A DNA stretch of 64,000 nucleotides from an uncultured Armatimonadota bacterium (GCA_903927345.1 CAIYMO010000013.1:1-64000); one strand, 5' to 3'; positions 23,809 to 33,018 are shown, counted from the first letter of the stretch. Notes: a model not told the origin generated them from the sequence alone. Made by a program: numbers and translations.

Positions 23809-24294
23809 ATGACGCTACGGGTTCCGTATGAGGGTTTTGTCAGTGCGGTCGAGCAACAGCTCACGACGAAACATGTCTTCGTTCATGCCCAGGCTGGGCG
23901 CGTAATTATCACAGCGGGGGAGGCGAAGTCTTCGTTTGTCATCGTTTCGTCTTGCCGAAAGCCAGTTGACGAGGTGCTCAAGGAACTGCACGCCGCCGGA
24001 TTCCACGCTCATGATGGCTGCTGGTCGGTTGACGATGATCAGGAGATCTTGGCCCTCCCTTATGTCGCGGCGGTTTCTTACCGGGCCACTAAGGATCGTA
24101 CGGGAGTATGGGTTGAAGCGTATTCGAACCCGCCGACCGATACCGAAGTTGTCAGAGACTTCTTCGCCGAGATGACGGCTGAGCAGGGTCTACCGGAAAT
24201 GAGTTTGGAAGAGTTCATTGCTCAAGCTCAGGTAAGTATCTCGATCGTTTCGCCGGTCGAACTTGAGAAGTATCTGGGAAGTAAGCATGCTTAG
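23809..24294 (+). CDS. Conserved hypothetical cytosolic protein
   Basis: 161 aa, not recognised. It has no signal peptide or membrane segment. The first 80 residues alternate strand and helix (HVFVHAQAGRVIITAGEA, FVIVSSCRKPVDEVLKELHAAGF). A segment with VAAVSYRATKDRTGVWVEAY and a helical acidic C-terminus follow. The gene starts nine bases after the nucleotidyltransferase stop and overlaps the start of the glycosidase-like gene by eight bases, so it belongs to the same group, but nothing in it shows a role. Confidence 0.7.
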   Translation: MTLRVPYEGFVSAVEQQLTTKHVFVHAQAGRVIITAGEAKSSFVIVSSCRKPVDEVLKELHAAGFHAHDGCWSVDDDQEILALPYVAAVSYRATKDRTGVWVEAYSNPPTDTEVVRDFFAEMTAEQGLPEMSLEEFIAQAQVSISIVSPVELEKYLGSKHA

Positions 24295-25327
24295 ACGGGG
24301 CGTTTCCACCGCGATTCCGTTGCGCCGGACGAACGGTCCTCGTGTCGAAGTCATTAATGATCTGAAGACTTTGCCAACCTGCTGGATTCGGGAGCAGGCG
24401 ATGTTGTGGGAAATCTTTGCCGAGTATGACAAGCCCATGTGGCTTGATCTGGATGACCGAATTCGTACGGTTGCCATGAGCAAGAAGAAGCTCCTGCTGG
24501 GTTTGAGCCCGGTTCCACATCCTGCGAATCCGAACTGGCACCGGCACACGGGAGGGCCTTGGAAGGAGTGGTGGAGGCCCGACTTTAGGCTTTGGGGGGC
24601 AAGCAGAGAGCGAGCGCAGGACATCATTGATCATGCCGTAAACCTTTGGCGGCAGTTGGGCGGGAGCCCGAGTGGGCTGAGGTTCGAGTGGTTTAATGAG
24701 CCAGCTCGCGGGCATGTGGGTGGTCCCTCGGAGGCCAGCGGTCAGGCAGTTGGGACTTGGGACACGGCGTTCCACTCATTCTGCAACTACATGTTGGTGG
24801 ACGAAGGGCATCTCAATTTTCACGGGCATACCGTTCAGGGTTCGACGCTCTCGTTTTGGGGAGAGCCGGGTCCGGAAGCGGTGGAGCTTCGGACGTGCGT
24901 TGGGGGCGACGACGGGCAGTGGTGGACGCGCATGAACCGACGTTGCGCGAATATTTCGCACTATTACAGCGGGCAGGTTCGTCGACCAGAAGAGTATGCG
25001 AAGCAATACGGTGAAGCACTTGAATCAATGATCGGGAAGATTTCAGCGTTGCCGATTCCGACGACGAGCAAGCAGATTTGTATTCACGAGTGGTACATCA
25101 CCAAGCCCATGTTGGGCTATCACAAGGGCGAGTGTAGCGACACTCTTCGGGCGGAGTGCATCATTGCTGCCGGTGAGGAGATTGCTCGACACTCGGAGAT
25201 CGAGATGGCCTTCTTCTTTACGCACTTCTTCCCTGACGAGGCGAATGTCAGCGAGTACGAGAAGTACAGTGCCTACCGGGGTGTTGGACGGAAGGCACTT
25301 GAGCGATACTTGCGCGGGAAGCCCTGA
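24287..25327 (+). CDS. Uncharacterised protein resembling a clan GH-A glycosidase
   Basis: 346 aa, no signal peptide, not assigned to a family by eye. It has TIM-barrel glycosidase features: aromatic segments such as WRPDFRLWG, a candidate acid/base Glu138 in WFNEPARGH (the NEP motif of clan GH-A), and a candidate nucleophile Glu268 in ICIHEWYITKP. HFFPDEANVSEYEKYSAYRG follows near the end. The spacing of about 130 residues between the two Glu fits that clan. The ATG at 24287 has a GGAAG Shine-Dalgarno and overlaps the previous gene. The start MLRRGVSTAIPLRR lacks export features, so it would act in the cytosol, perhaps on a nucleotide-sugar-derived glycan. Confidence 0.6.
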   Translation: MLRRGVSTAIPLRRTNGPRVEVINDLKTLPTCWIREQAMLWEIFAEYDKPMWLDLDDRIRTVAMSKKKLLLGLSPVPHPANPNWHRHTGGPWKEWWRPDFRLWGASRERAQDIIDHAVNLWRQLGGSPSGLRFEWFNEPARGHVGGPSEASGQAVGTWDTAFHSFCNYMLVDEGHLNFHGHTVQGSTLSFWGEPGPEAVELRTCVGGDDGQWWTRMNRRCANISHYYSGQVRRPEEYAKQYGEALESMIGKISALPIPTTSKQICIHEWYITKPMLGYHKGECSDTLRAECIIAAGEEIARHSEIEMAFFFTHFFPDEANVSEYEKYSAYRGVGRKALERYLRGKP

Positions 25328-25367
25328 CTCTCCGTTAAGAGAGCGGGGCTGAGAGAATGCGCGGTTC

Positions 25368-26117
25368 TTAGTTGTAGCCTTTGCTGCTGAAGAACTGGAA
25401 GCTCTTCGCAACCGCTTCGAGCGGTGGGCATGGGGACTCGTCAAGCTCGATCGCACCGAACTCGATGTTGTTATCGTCGGCGAACTTGAGAGCGGCGTCC
25501 ATGTTGACGGTTCCTTCTCCGGCGATGACCCAGCGAGGGGTCTTGGTTGGGTCCGTGTCCTTGAAGTGGAGTGCGCCGACGCGATCCTTGAAGTCGTTAA
25601 TGAGTTGGATCTCGTCGTAACCGCCAATCTTTACCCAGGCAAGATCGACTTCGAAGTTGACCCAGGCTGGGTTACAGAGAGCAACCATGTGCTCCCACGC
25701 TGACTTACCTTCGAACTTGTTGTTGAACTCGAAATCGTGGTTGTGATACAGGTATTCGAAGCCGCCTGCGACTGCCCCCATGCCTGCGACGGTGAGCTTC
25801 TCGCAGAGGGTCTTGACGCCGTCGAGCGTCTCGAAGTTGGATGGTTGCTCGTATGGATCAATGATGGTTTTGCAACCGACGATTTCCATGGCTTCGAAAA
25901 CGTCGTCTGGGTTTTCGAAGGTGTTGAGGCCGTAGTGAGCACCGCTCATTTGGAGGCCGTTATCGTCCAGAAGCTTTTTCCACTCTTTGGCTTCTGCGAC
26001 GCTCAGTCCGCCACCTTCGACGAATTTGAGACCGGCTTTGGACAAAGCCGCAAGGGTTCCGGGGAGATCGGCTGCGATCTCATTTCGGACGGTGTAAAGC
26101 TGGACGGTGACGCGCAT
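25368..26117 (-). CDS. Sugar phosphate isomerase/epimerase-like TIM barrel (AP-endonuclease 2 fold)
   Basis: 249 aa. Xylose-isomerase-like TIM barrel of the IolE/hydroxypyruvate isomerase type: VQLYTVRNEIAADLPGTLAAL at the start, GLKFVEGGGLS, then metal-site segments LYHNHDFEF, WVNFEVDLAWV, LHFKDTD and GAIELDESPCP at the end. Glu, Asp, His and Glu residues in these strands normally hold a divalent metal. Such enzymes isomerise keto-sugars or inositol derivatives; many environmental relatives have unknown substrates. The ATG at 26117 is preferred to the GTG one codon earlier. A CATAAT box lies 8 bases upstream. Confidence 0.9.
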   Translation of the reverse strand: MRVTVQLYTVRNEIAADLPGTLAALSKAGLKFVEGGGLSVAEAKEWKKLLDDNGLQMSGAHYGLNTFENPDDVFEAMEIVGCKTIIDPYEQPSNFETLDGVKTLCEKLTVAGMGAVAGGFEYLYHNHDFEFNNKFEGKSAWEHMVALCNPAWVNFEVDLAWVKIGGYDEIQLINDFKDRVGALHFKDTDPTKTPRWVIAGEGTVNMDAALKFADDNNIEFGAIELDESPCPPLEAVAKSFQFFSSKGYN

Positions 26118-26125
26118 CACCTAAG

Positions 26126-26131
26126 ATTATG
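26126..26131 (-). promoter_or_regulatory. -10 box close to the sugar isomerase start
   Basis: CATAAT on the minus strand, 8 bases before the ATG at 26117. It suggests a leaderless transcript starting between it and the ATG. Confidence 0.45.
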
Positions 26132-26136
26132 AACGA

Positions 26137-27156
26137 CTACTTTGGCAGTTGCCCGGTTACTTCTTGAGAACGGAAATATTCGTTCTGCAACACGGCATCT
26201 ATCCAAGAGTGGTCGGTGAGGTCTTGCAGACTTCCCTTTTCGGCTTGGGCTTCCATCACCCTTTCTCGGGTGACATCACCCATGTAAGTGAGGATTCCGT
26301 TTCTCACGCCGCGGAGGGTGACTTGCGTCGCCTTGTTGTGATATTCGAGGGCGGTGAGGGCGACCATGGCTCCGGTGTACCGACCGTGCTCGTCGGGGGC
26401 GACGGTGTAGGTGATGACCATGGAGTGGTTGCGGGGGTCATCGAGAATACTGATGATGTTCTTCGAAAACTTGGAGCGCTCCTTGATCGCAGTGAGAAGA
26501 GTTTCGTCTTGGGCGACAGTTCCTGGTGCAGTGGAGTTTTGAGCGTTCAGCTTGGCACCGGTTTCGAATTCAGCTGGTCTTGTTTCGTTAGGAACGCCGG
26601 TTGCGACGGGAATCTGGTTCACCGGGGTTTGCACGGGAGGTGCAGTTGAGAGACCTCCGAAGTCGCGCGGAGCAGAGATCGACTCGGTGGAGGTGAACTT
26701 CTTGGGGGTTGAAGCGGGTGCTGCAGATGGAGACTTTTGTGCACCGACGATGAAAGCGATGGCGGCGATTGCAATTGCTGAAGTCGCAACGGCGGTGATG
26801 AGCCATGGTGAGACCTTTCGGCCTGAATCGATCATGGCCTGCTGGACGGATGCCTGCTTGGAGATGTCGAGCGCGGCTCGGATACGATTGAGTTTGACGA
26901 TGACGCCTGGTGCGTTGGGATCGAGGTCCAGCGCGAGGGCGTACCACTCGGCGGCGGGACCCAGGTCGGCTTGCTCGGCGTGAAGGTCACCCATCATGGT
27001 GTGCGCATCAACGCTGGCGGGGTACTTCTTCAGGGTTGCGAGACAGAGGGTTTTGGCGGAGGAGATGTCGCCACGGATTCGCAACAGGTTGATGCGTGAC
27101 ATTTCGTCCCGCAGTTGTGACCCATGGTCGGCGATATCTTCAAACGTTGTCTCCAT
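26137..27156 (-). CDS. TPR protein with one membrane segment
   Basis: 339 aa. A cytosolic N-terminal part (about 15-100) has two TPR-like units (RGDISSAKTLCLATLKKYPAS, DLGPAAEWYALALDLDPNAPG). A membrane helix lies at about 114-136 (WLITAVATSAIAIAAIAFIVGA), then a Ser/Thr/Pro-rich linker of about 70 residues, then a C-terminal domain of about 100 residues (SMVITYTVAPDEHGRYTGAMVAL, EYHNKATQVTLRGVRNG). I do not recognise the last domain. The ATG at 27156 is chosen because AGGAG lies just before it; it begins 7 bases after dut stops, so it follows dut in an operon. Function unknown. Confidence 0.8.
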   Translation of the reverse strand: METTFEDIADHGSQLRDEMSRINLLRIRGDISSAKTLCLATLKKYPASVDAHTMMGDLHAEQADLGPAAEWYALALDLDPNAPGVIVKLNRIRAALDISKQASVQQAMIDSGRKVSPWLITAVATSAIAIAAIAFIVGAQKSPSAAPASTPKKFTSTESISAPRDFGGLSTAPPVQTPVNQIPVATGVPNETRPAEFETGAKLNAQNSTAPGTVAQDETLLTAIKERSKFSKNIISILDDPRNHSMVITYTVAPDEHGRYTGAMVALTALEYHNKATQVTLRGVRNGILTYMGDVTRERVMEAQAEKGSLQDLTDHSWIDAVLQNEYFRSQEVTGQLPK

Positions 27157-27163
27157 ACCTCTC

Positions 27164-27598
27164 CTAGTTTTTCCCGGTACTGCCGAAGCCACCTGCTCCG
27201 CGTTCCGTTTCGCTTAATGAATCGACTTGCTTTAGTTCCACCTGAATGACGGGACAGATTACAAGTTGAGCGACTCGTTCGCCCGCTTTGAACTCTACGC
27301 GATTTTGGCCAAGATTCACCAGTAGCACCCCGATTTCACCTCGGTAGTCTGAGTCAATAGTCCCGGGAGCGTTGACCATTGAGATTCCGTACTTGAGCGC
27401 GAGGCCGGAACGGGGCCGAACTTGACCCTCGTATCCTCGAGGGATTTCCATTCGGAGCCCGGTCGGGACGAGCATCCTTTCGAGGGGCTCAAGCGAGAAA
27501 TCGATTGTCGAGCATAGGTCCATCCCGGCGGCATCTGCCGATTGGTAGCGGGGCAAAACTGCGCCTTCGGCGAGGGTTACGGGGATCTCAATGCTCAT
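27164..27598 (-). CDS. dut: Deoxyuridine 5'-triphosphate nucleotidohydrolase
   Basis: Hydrolyses dUTP to dUMP, keeping uracil out of DNA and supplying thymidylate synthesis. The five trimeric dUTPase motifs are all present: SADAAGMDL, RPRSGLALKYG, NAPGTIDSDYRGEIGVLLVN, GERVAQLVI and the C-terminal Arg/Phe arm ERGAGGFGSTG that closes the active site. At 144 aa the length is typical. The catalytic Asp is in GTIDSDYRGE. A CAAAAT box is 8 bases before the ATG and GAGGGGAG lies between. A TPR gene follows in the same direction, while pxpB diverges 41 bases upstream. Confidence 0.97.
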   Translation of the reverse strand: MSIEIPVTLAEGAVLPRYQSADAAGMDLCSTIDFSLEPLERMLVPTGLRMEIPRGYEGQVRPRSGLALKYGISMVNAPGTIDSDYRGEIGVLLVNLGQNRVEFKAGERVAQLVICPVIQVELKQVDSLSETERGAGGFGSTGKN

Positions 27599-27606
27599 CT
27601 CCCCTC

Positions 27607-27612
27607 ATTTTG
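27607..27612 (-). promoter_or_regulatory. -10 box close to the dut start
   Basis: CAAAAT on the minus strand, 8 bases before the ATG at 27598. The intervening GAGGGGAG could still act as a weak ribosome-binding site. Confidence 0.4.
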
Positions 27613-27639
27613 GCGCACAAAAGGACGATACTTAACATT

Positions 27640-28284
27640 GTGCAGATTGATGAGTTGGGTGAAGCGGCGTATATTTTGCGCAACCTTGAGGTTGAGCCGT
27701 ACGTTCTTGCCTACTCCATCGAACTGATGAACCTCCCCGGCGTGGAGGAGGTGATCGCTTCGGTCGATACTGTTGGGCTGTATGTTGATCCTGAGCTGTT
27801 TGACCCAGAGACACTCTCCTCGGTTGAACTTGTCCAGACACTTCGAACCAAGGAGTTTAGGGTTCCGGTGTTGTTCGATGGTTCTGATTTGAAGGGGATT
27901 TGCCGTGATCTCTCGATGCAACCAGAGCAAGTTTCAGAAGCGTTCTGTGCGCCTATTTACACGGTTCAGGCCATTGGCTTTTTGCCTGGCTTCCCGTATT
28001 TGTCGGGACTGCCGGAGATTTTTCACCGCTTTGAGCGGATCGAGACACCGCGAATACGAGTTCCTCGAGGTGCGGTTGGAATTGCTAAAGGTCAGACTGG
28101 CATCTATCCGCAGGAGAGTCCGGGCGGATGGAATCTGATTGGAACGACACCGATTCTTGTTGCGGATGGTAAGGCTAAGTACTTCCCGATGAACCCCGGT
28201 GATAAAATCAAGTTCTTCGAAATTGACGGAGACCAAGCGAGGATGCTTGATGAACAACGGCTTACCAACTATGAAATGGATTGA
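27640..28284 (+). CDS. pxpB: 5-oxoprolinase subunit B
   Basis: About 214 aa. PxpB (KipI-like) works with PxpA and PxpC to hydrolyse 5-oxoproline to glutamate with ATP. Family landmarks: the start QIDELGEAAYILRNL, EEVIASVDTVGLYVDP, APIYTVQAIGFLPGFPYLSGL, and IPRGAVGIAKGQTGIYPQESPGGWNLIG with the conserved PGGW. I placed the start at GTG 27640, which matches where the family begins; the frame is open further upstream but overlaps dut antisense. It is the first gene of a pxpB-pxpA-pxpC operon with overlapping ends. Confidence 0.93.
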   Translation: MQIDELGEAAYILRNLEVEPYVLAYSIELMNLPGVEEVIASVDTVGLYVDPELFDPETLSSVELVQTLRTKEFRVPVLFDGSDLKGICRDLSMQPEQVSEAFCAPIYTVQAIGFLPGFPYLSGLPEIFHRFERIETPRIRVPRGAVGIAKGQTGIYPQESPGGWNLIGTTPILVADGKAKYFPMNPGDKIKFFEIDGDQARMLDEQRLTNYEMD

Positions 28285-28939
28285 CCTTAACGCCGATATT
28301 GGTGAGGGGTTTGAGTGCGATTTCGAGTTATTGGATGTCGTTTCCTCAGTCAACATCTGCTCCGGGTTTCATGCCGGATCTCCCAAGCTTTGTCAGGAGC
28401 TTTTGACGGAGGCCCGAACCCGCGGGATTCGCGCTGGACTTCATGTGGGTTTCCCAGACCCTGGCTCGATGGGGCGTCGCCAGCTTGCAGAGGGATATCC
28501 CGAGACGTGGATCAGTAGTGTAGCGGTCCAGATCATGTCGGCGGGTGGTTTTGCGTATATCAAGCCCCATGGCGCGCTTTATCACTGGCTGGCAATTGAT
28601 ACAGTTTCCACCCGGACAGTCTGGGATGCCCTGGAGGAGATGGAAAAACCTTTGATGGGAATGGAAGGCACTGAACATGAATTCCAGGCTCGACGGAGAG
28701 GTTTGAGGTTAATTCGCGAAGGTTTCGCCGAGCGGGGCTATGATCAGTTCGGCGGCTTATTGCCACGCGGAACGGTCGGCGCTGAGCTTACCGACCTCGC
28801 TGAGATCAAGAGCCAGGCGCTTCGACTTGCTCCGGCTGTCGATTCCATTTGTATTCATGGCGACCGCCCTGACGCTCTGAATGTGGCCCGCGCTGTTCGC
28901 ACCGCCCTGGAAGGATCGGGGATCGGGGTGGCGGCTTGA
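28250..28939 (+). CDS. pxpA: 5-oxoprolinase subunit A (LamB/YcsF family)
   Basis: 229 aa. The family start IDLNADIGEGFECD is present, with metal and catalytic Asp/Glu/His residues in NICSGFHAGSPKL, GLHVGFPDPGSMGRR (normally AHPGYPDxxGFGRR), YIKPHGALYHWLA and the C-terminal ICIHGDRPDALN. Function is within the 5-oxoprolinase complex. ATG 28250 has GAGGA about 8 bases upstream and is preferred to ATG 28271, which has none; both overlap the end of pxpB. At 229 residues it is some 15-20 residues shorter than usual. Confidence 0.93.
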   Translation: MNNGLPTMKWIDLNADIGEGFECDFELLDVVSSVNICSGFHAGSPKLCQELLTEARTRGIRAGLHVGFPDPGSMGRRQLAEGYPETWISSVAVQIMSAGGFAYIKPHGALYHWLAIDTVSTRTVWDALEEMEKPLMGMEGTEHEFQARRRGLRLIREGFAERGYDQFGGLLPRGTVGAELTDLAEIKSQALRLAPAVDSICIHGDRPDALNVARAVRTALEGSGIGVAA

Positions 28940-29697
28940 GCCTGAAGATCATAAAAACTTACGGGCAGACTTCAGTTTTCGCGGCTCCGCAGAAGCTGAG
29001 GAAGTTTGGTGTACCGCCAGGGGGTCCGCTCGACCCTTACACGCCCTGGCTGGTTCGGGCGGCTTTGCTCGCCGAAGACGAGTCTCCGGTTTTGGAAGTG
29101 CTCGGAACGCTTGAGTTTGAGGCTAAGCGGGATATTACAATTTGCTGGATGACCCCGCATGCGGGGTTCGTCAAACGGCTGAAGAAGTTTGAGCGATATC
29201 GCGTGACGACCATTGGCTCGTTTGCCGGCTACTTGGGCTATTCCTACCGCCCGCTCCCAGAGCGGAAACTTGCCGGTCTTTTCGAACCGGTGCGTCAGAT
29301 TCGTTATATCCCTTTGGAGCAGAGGATTCCTTTCGATGCGTCATCGACCCTAGACCTGAATCGGCAAGGGTATCGCTTTAACTGCGAGCTTGATTCTAAG
29401 TTCACTCAGTCTCCCAGCGAGCCTGCGGTTCCGGGGTTGATTCAGCAGACACCGGGTGGGCAGATCATCATCCTGGGACCCGATGGACCGGTTTCCGGAG
29501 GATATCGCCGGCTGGGCGTGGTGATCTCTGCTGATTGGCCCTATCTGGCTCAGATGTCGGTTAACTCTGAGTATGAGTTCATTCCGGTGAACCGGGAGAT
29601 CGCGATCCATGCCCTGAAGGATGTTCGCCGTGCGGTGGCGGTTCGGTCGCAGTTCTTGCGAATCATTCAAGAACGGGAAATCTCCAAGGCAAGCTAG
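28936..29697 (+). CDS. pxpC: 5-oxoprolinase subunit C (biotin-dependent carboxylase-like, KipA family)
   Basis: 253 aa, at the short end for PxpC. Family features: a start like LKIIKTYGQTSVF, GVPPGGPLDPYTPWLVRAAL (normally GVPxGGAMDxxAxxxAN), and the C-terminal TPGGQIIILGPDGPVSGGYRRLGVVISADW (normally GxTxGGYPxIAxVIxxDL), here given as a segment. The start is TTG at 28936, overlapping the pxpA stop by three bases. The variant PGGPLDP and the short length hint at divergence, but the three-gene order B-A-C makes the role in 5-oxoproline hydrolysis clear. Confidence 0.92.
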   Translation: MSLKIIKTYGQTSVFAAPQKLRKFGVPPGGPLDPYTPWLVRAALLAEDESPVLEVLGTLEFEAKRDITICWMTPHAGFVKRLKKFERYRVTTIGSFAGYLGYSYRPLPERKLAGLFEPVRQIRYIPLEQRIPFDASSTLDLNRQGYRFNCELDSKFTQSPSEPAVPGLIQQTPGGQIIILGPDGPVSGGYRRLGVVISADWPYLAQMSVNSEYEFIPVNREIAIHALKDVRRAVAVRSQFLRIIQEREISKAS

Positions 29698-29698
29698 T

Positions 29699-30718
<1,020 letters not shown>

Positions 30719-30727
30719 GTAGATAGG

Positions 30728-30733
30728 ATTCTA
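30728..30733 (-). promoter_or_regulatory. -10 box of the separate UvrA C-half gene
   Basis: TAGAAT on the minus strand, 9 bases before the ATG at 30718, identical to the box before prmC. Its last bases overlap the TAG stop of the esterase gene. It supports independent transcription of this half. Confidence 0.5.
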
Positions 30734-31843
30734 CACTATTGATTCGTTTTGGGGATACTCCGACTTGTCAATGAAGCCGTCTCCGTTTTGGTCAAGCCGC
30801 TTGAAGAGGGCGGCGGGTCCTGGGAATTCGGACTGTGAGATTTTGCCGTCTTTATTGGTGTCGCGTCGCTCGATGAGTTGCGACCAAGGTACGGCACGCC
30901 CTGCGGGTTGCCGGGGTTGAGCACCGCGACCGTTTGCAGGGGCTTCGGATTTCGAAGCAGTTTTCTCATAGGCCGGGAAGTCCGTGCCTTGCCCTTTGAG
31001 TCGGTATTGGAGGAATTGATCGACTAGCGCAAGTACCTTCTTGTCCGAGAAGCTGGGACCGCCGTGACCGGCGCCTTCGATGGTGTGGAATCGGGCAGGG
31101 ACGTTTGAGCGTTTGAGCGCGTCGAAGAGGAGCTCGCTTTGATTATGCGGGACGACTGGGTCTGCGCTGCCGTGGACAAACAGGAAGGGCGGGGACGACT
31201 TGGAGACGTGGGTTGTCGGGCTCACTTGCTTGGAAATTTCGGCCTTCTCAAGGACTGGTCCACCTACGAGTTTGCTCTCGCCTGAGCTCGCATCAGCGTG
31301 GCGTTCGTAGCCGGGAGTTTTGACGAATGCAGCGAAGTCTGTCGGTCCGTAGTAGCTGACGACGGCTTGAACGCGACTGGTGTCCTTCCCGACTTCTCGA
31401 CCCCCGAACGTTCCAAGGAGCGAAGCGAGATGACCGCCAGCGGAACTACCCCAGGCAGCGAAGTGGTCGCGGTCAAGACCGTACTTGGTGGCATTCTTCT
31501 TCAGCCAGACAACTGCCGCCATGACGTCATTGATTTGGGCGGGGTGGATCGCGTCGCCGGAGAGTCGATATCCCAGGCTTGCGATGGCGTAGCCCTGTTC
31601 GAGGTAACCCTCTCGGACAGGGAGACATTGCTTACGGCTTCCTTGGCTCCAGCCGCCGCCATGAATCCAGAGGATTACTGGAATAGGCTTATCGCCTGCA
31701 TTGAACGGCTTCGGGAGGAACAGATCGAGCTTTTGGCGCTCATGCCCGTTCTGGACGTAGGCCAAGTCGGGAAATTGAGTGCCGTTGGAATCTTGGGCGA
31801 GGTTGTGCTTAAGCACCGTCATCAGCAAACTGGTCACGATCAT
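30731..31843 (-). CDS. Secreted alpha/beta-hydrolase (esterase) with C-terminal EF-hand pair
   Basis: 370 aa. A short hydrophobic N-terminus, possibly a signal, precedes an alpha/beta-hydrolase of the BD-FAE/carboxylesterase type. Its oxyanion motif is LWIHGGGWSQG, the nucleophile Ser lies in AAWGSSAGGHLAS, and the charge-relay Asp and His are in FVHGSADPVVPH and GAGHGGPSF. After a Pro/Ala/Lys linker (about 290-325) come two EF-hand loops, DTNKDGKISQSEF and DQNGDGFIDKSEY, both with canonical Ca-binding positions. These may be dockerin-like or purely structural. Neighbouring xylanase suggests deacetylation of xylan. The start codon lies inside a 13-bp hairpin (31838-31878). Met8 is an alternative start. 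Confidence 0.9.
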   Translation of the reverse strand: MIVTSLLMTVLKHNLAQDSNGTQFPDLAYVQNGHERQKLDLFLPKPFNAGDKPIPVILWIHGGGWSQGSRKQCLPVREGYLEQGYAIASLGYRLSGDAIHPAQINDVMAAVVWLKKNATKYGLDRDHFAAWGSSAGGHLASLLGTFGGREVGKDTSRVQAVVSYYGPTDFAAFVKTPGYERHADASSGESKLVGGPVLEKAEISKQVSPTTHVSKSSPPFLFVHGSADPVVPHNQSELLFDALKRSNVPARFHTIEGAGHGGPSFSDKKVLALVDQFLQYRLKGQGTDFPAYEKTASKSEAPANGRGAQPRQPAGRAVPWSQLIERRDTNKDGKISQSEFPGPAALFKRLDQNGDGFIDKSEYPQNESIV

Positions 31844-31878
31844 CGTTCTCTTTACTGGTTCCAGGGAGAACGATGATC
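31838..31878. promoter_or_regulatory. Perfect 13-bp inverted repeat covering the esterase start codon
   Basis: Arms 31838-31850 (GATCATCGTTCTC) and 31866-31878 (GAGAACGATGATC) are exact inverted copies separated by 15 bases. On the esterase message this forms a stable hairpin that includes the ATG at 31843-31841 and the purine-rich stretch before it. It could block translation or bind a regulator as DNA. There is no T-run, so it is not a terminator for the xylanase gene. Confidence 0.6.
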
Positions 31879-31911
31879 AAGAGCGCTTGTTCGACTGATG
31901 GGACTAAGTGT

Positions 31912-33018
31912 CTATTGGGTGAGAAGCGCTTTTTGGATGTATCCGACTGCGGGTTTTGCGCGGTAGTTCGCGTCGAGAATGGTGGCGCAACCCTGCTTAT
32001 TCTGTGAGAATCCCGGAATCCAGCTGTGGCGATCGGTGATTCCCCAGAGGTTGACGCCTTGGCAGCGCTTGCTGGTGAGGGCGAGTTCCATGATTTCGCC
32101 ATATGCGACGCCTTGGACTCGGTAGTCCTGGACCTCCTTCGGGATGATGCCGAAGTTAGGGCTGTTCTGGGGGAAGGTGGCGGTGTCGATTGCGTAGTCA
32201 AGCTCAGTGATCATCCAGTCGTAGCCGTTCTTCTCAATCTTGGCGACAGCATCGTAGAATCCGCTTCCGGGGACGACTTTTGCCCAGGTGCTGACGTGAT
32301 ATTGGAGGCCGATTCCGTCCACGACACCGCCTTCCGAGCGGATCCAGTTACACATCGCGATCGCGTCATCGAGTTTGCGACCGCCAGCTTCGCAGCCGTA
32401 GTCGTTGTAGTACAGCTTGGCTTTCGGGTCTGCTTCCTTTGCCCACTTAAAGCAGAGCGGGATGAACTCCATTCCGAGCTTGCGGTACCAGATGCTCGAC
32501 CGGACATTAAACTTGTTGCCGTTAGGGCCATCGGAGATGATTTCGTTGATCACGTCCCAGCTGGAGATTTTGCCTTTGTAGCGTCCGGCGACCTGCTTGA
32601 TGTAGTTCTTGAGTAGTTCCCTTGTCTGGTCGGCGGTCAGATCTTTCTCCTTCGCGAGGAGCCAGCCTGGGGTGGTGTAGCCGGGTTCATTGGGGTAGCA
32701 GAGGACGTGGCCACGAACCTTGATCTTGTTGGCTTGTGCCCAACCAGTTTTTCCAGGTTCGCCGAGGAGGAAGTCGGGCTTGGAGAAGTCGATTTCGTTG
32801 GGACCTCTCCACATTGCGGCGGGTTTAAGATCGTTCTCCGGCTCGATCAGGTTGACGTTTGCTTTGATCGCTTGGACGTACTTTCCATCATCGGCGTTGC
32901 TCTTGATGAGGTCGCTGACTGCACAGGTTCCGAAGTCGAATTTCCGGCGGTCTGCGGCGGGGCGAAGACCCTCGGCGGAGGGCTGGCTGATAAGGGCAAG
33001 AGCAAGCAACGTCGTCAT
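31912..33018 (-). CDS. Secreted GH10 endo-1,4-beta-xylanase
   Basis: 368 aa. It has a short signal peptide (MTTLLALALISQPSAEG) and one GH10 catalytic domain. The acid/base Glu is in SWDVINEIISD, the nucleophile Glu in WMITELDYAID. Other family landmarks are NLIEPENDLKPAAM, VRGHVLCYPN (WH replaced by LC in the usual GHTLVWH), KLYYNDYGCE, GIGLQYHVSTW and GVNLWGITDRHSW. It hydrolyses internal beta-1,4 bonds of xylan outside the cell. It is co-directional with the esterase downstream and with a DUF3472 gene upstream, a small polysaccharide-degradation group. Confidence 0.94.
   Translation of the reverse strand: MTTLLALALISQPSAEGLRPAADRRKFDFGTCAVSDLIKSNADDGKYVQAIKANVNLIEPENDLKPAAMWRGPNEIDFSKPDFLLGEPGKTGWAQANKIKVRGHVLCYPNEPGYTTPGWLLAKEKDLTADQTRELLKNYIKQVAGRYKGKISSWDVINEIISDGPNGNKFNVRSSIWYRKLGMEFIPLCFKWAKEADPKAKLYYNDYGCEAGGRKLDDAIAMCNWIRSEGGVVDGIGLQYHVSTWAKVVPGSGFYDAVAKIEKNGYDWMITELDYAIDTATFPQNSPNFGIIPKEVQDYRVQGVAYGEIMELALTSKRCQGVNLWGITDRHSWIPGFSQNKQGCATILDANYRAKPAVGYIQKALLTQ

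Noticed and set aside
27505-27639. A longer N-terminus for pxpB
   Set aside because: The extra 45 codons overlap dut antisense and match nothing in the family, which begins at GTG 27640.
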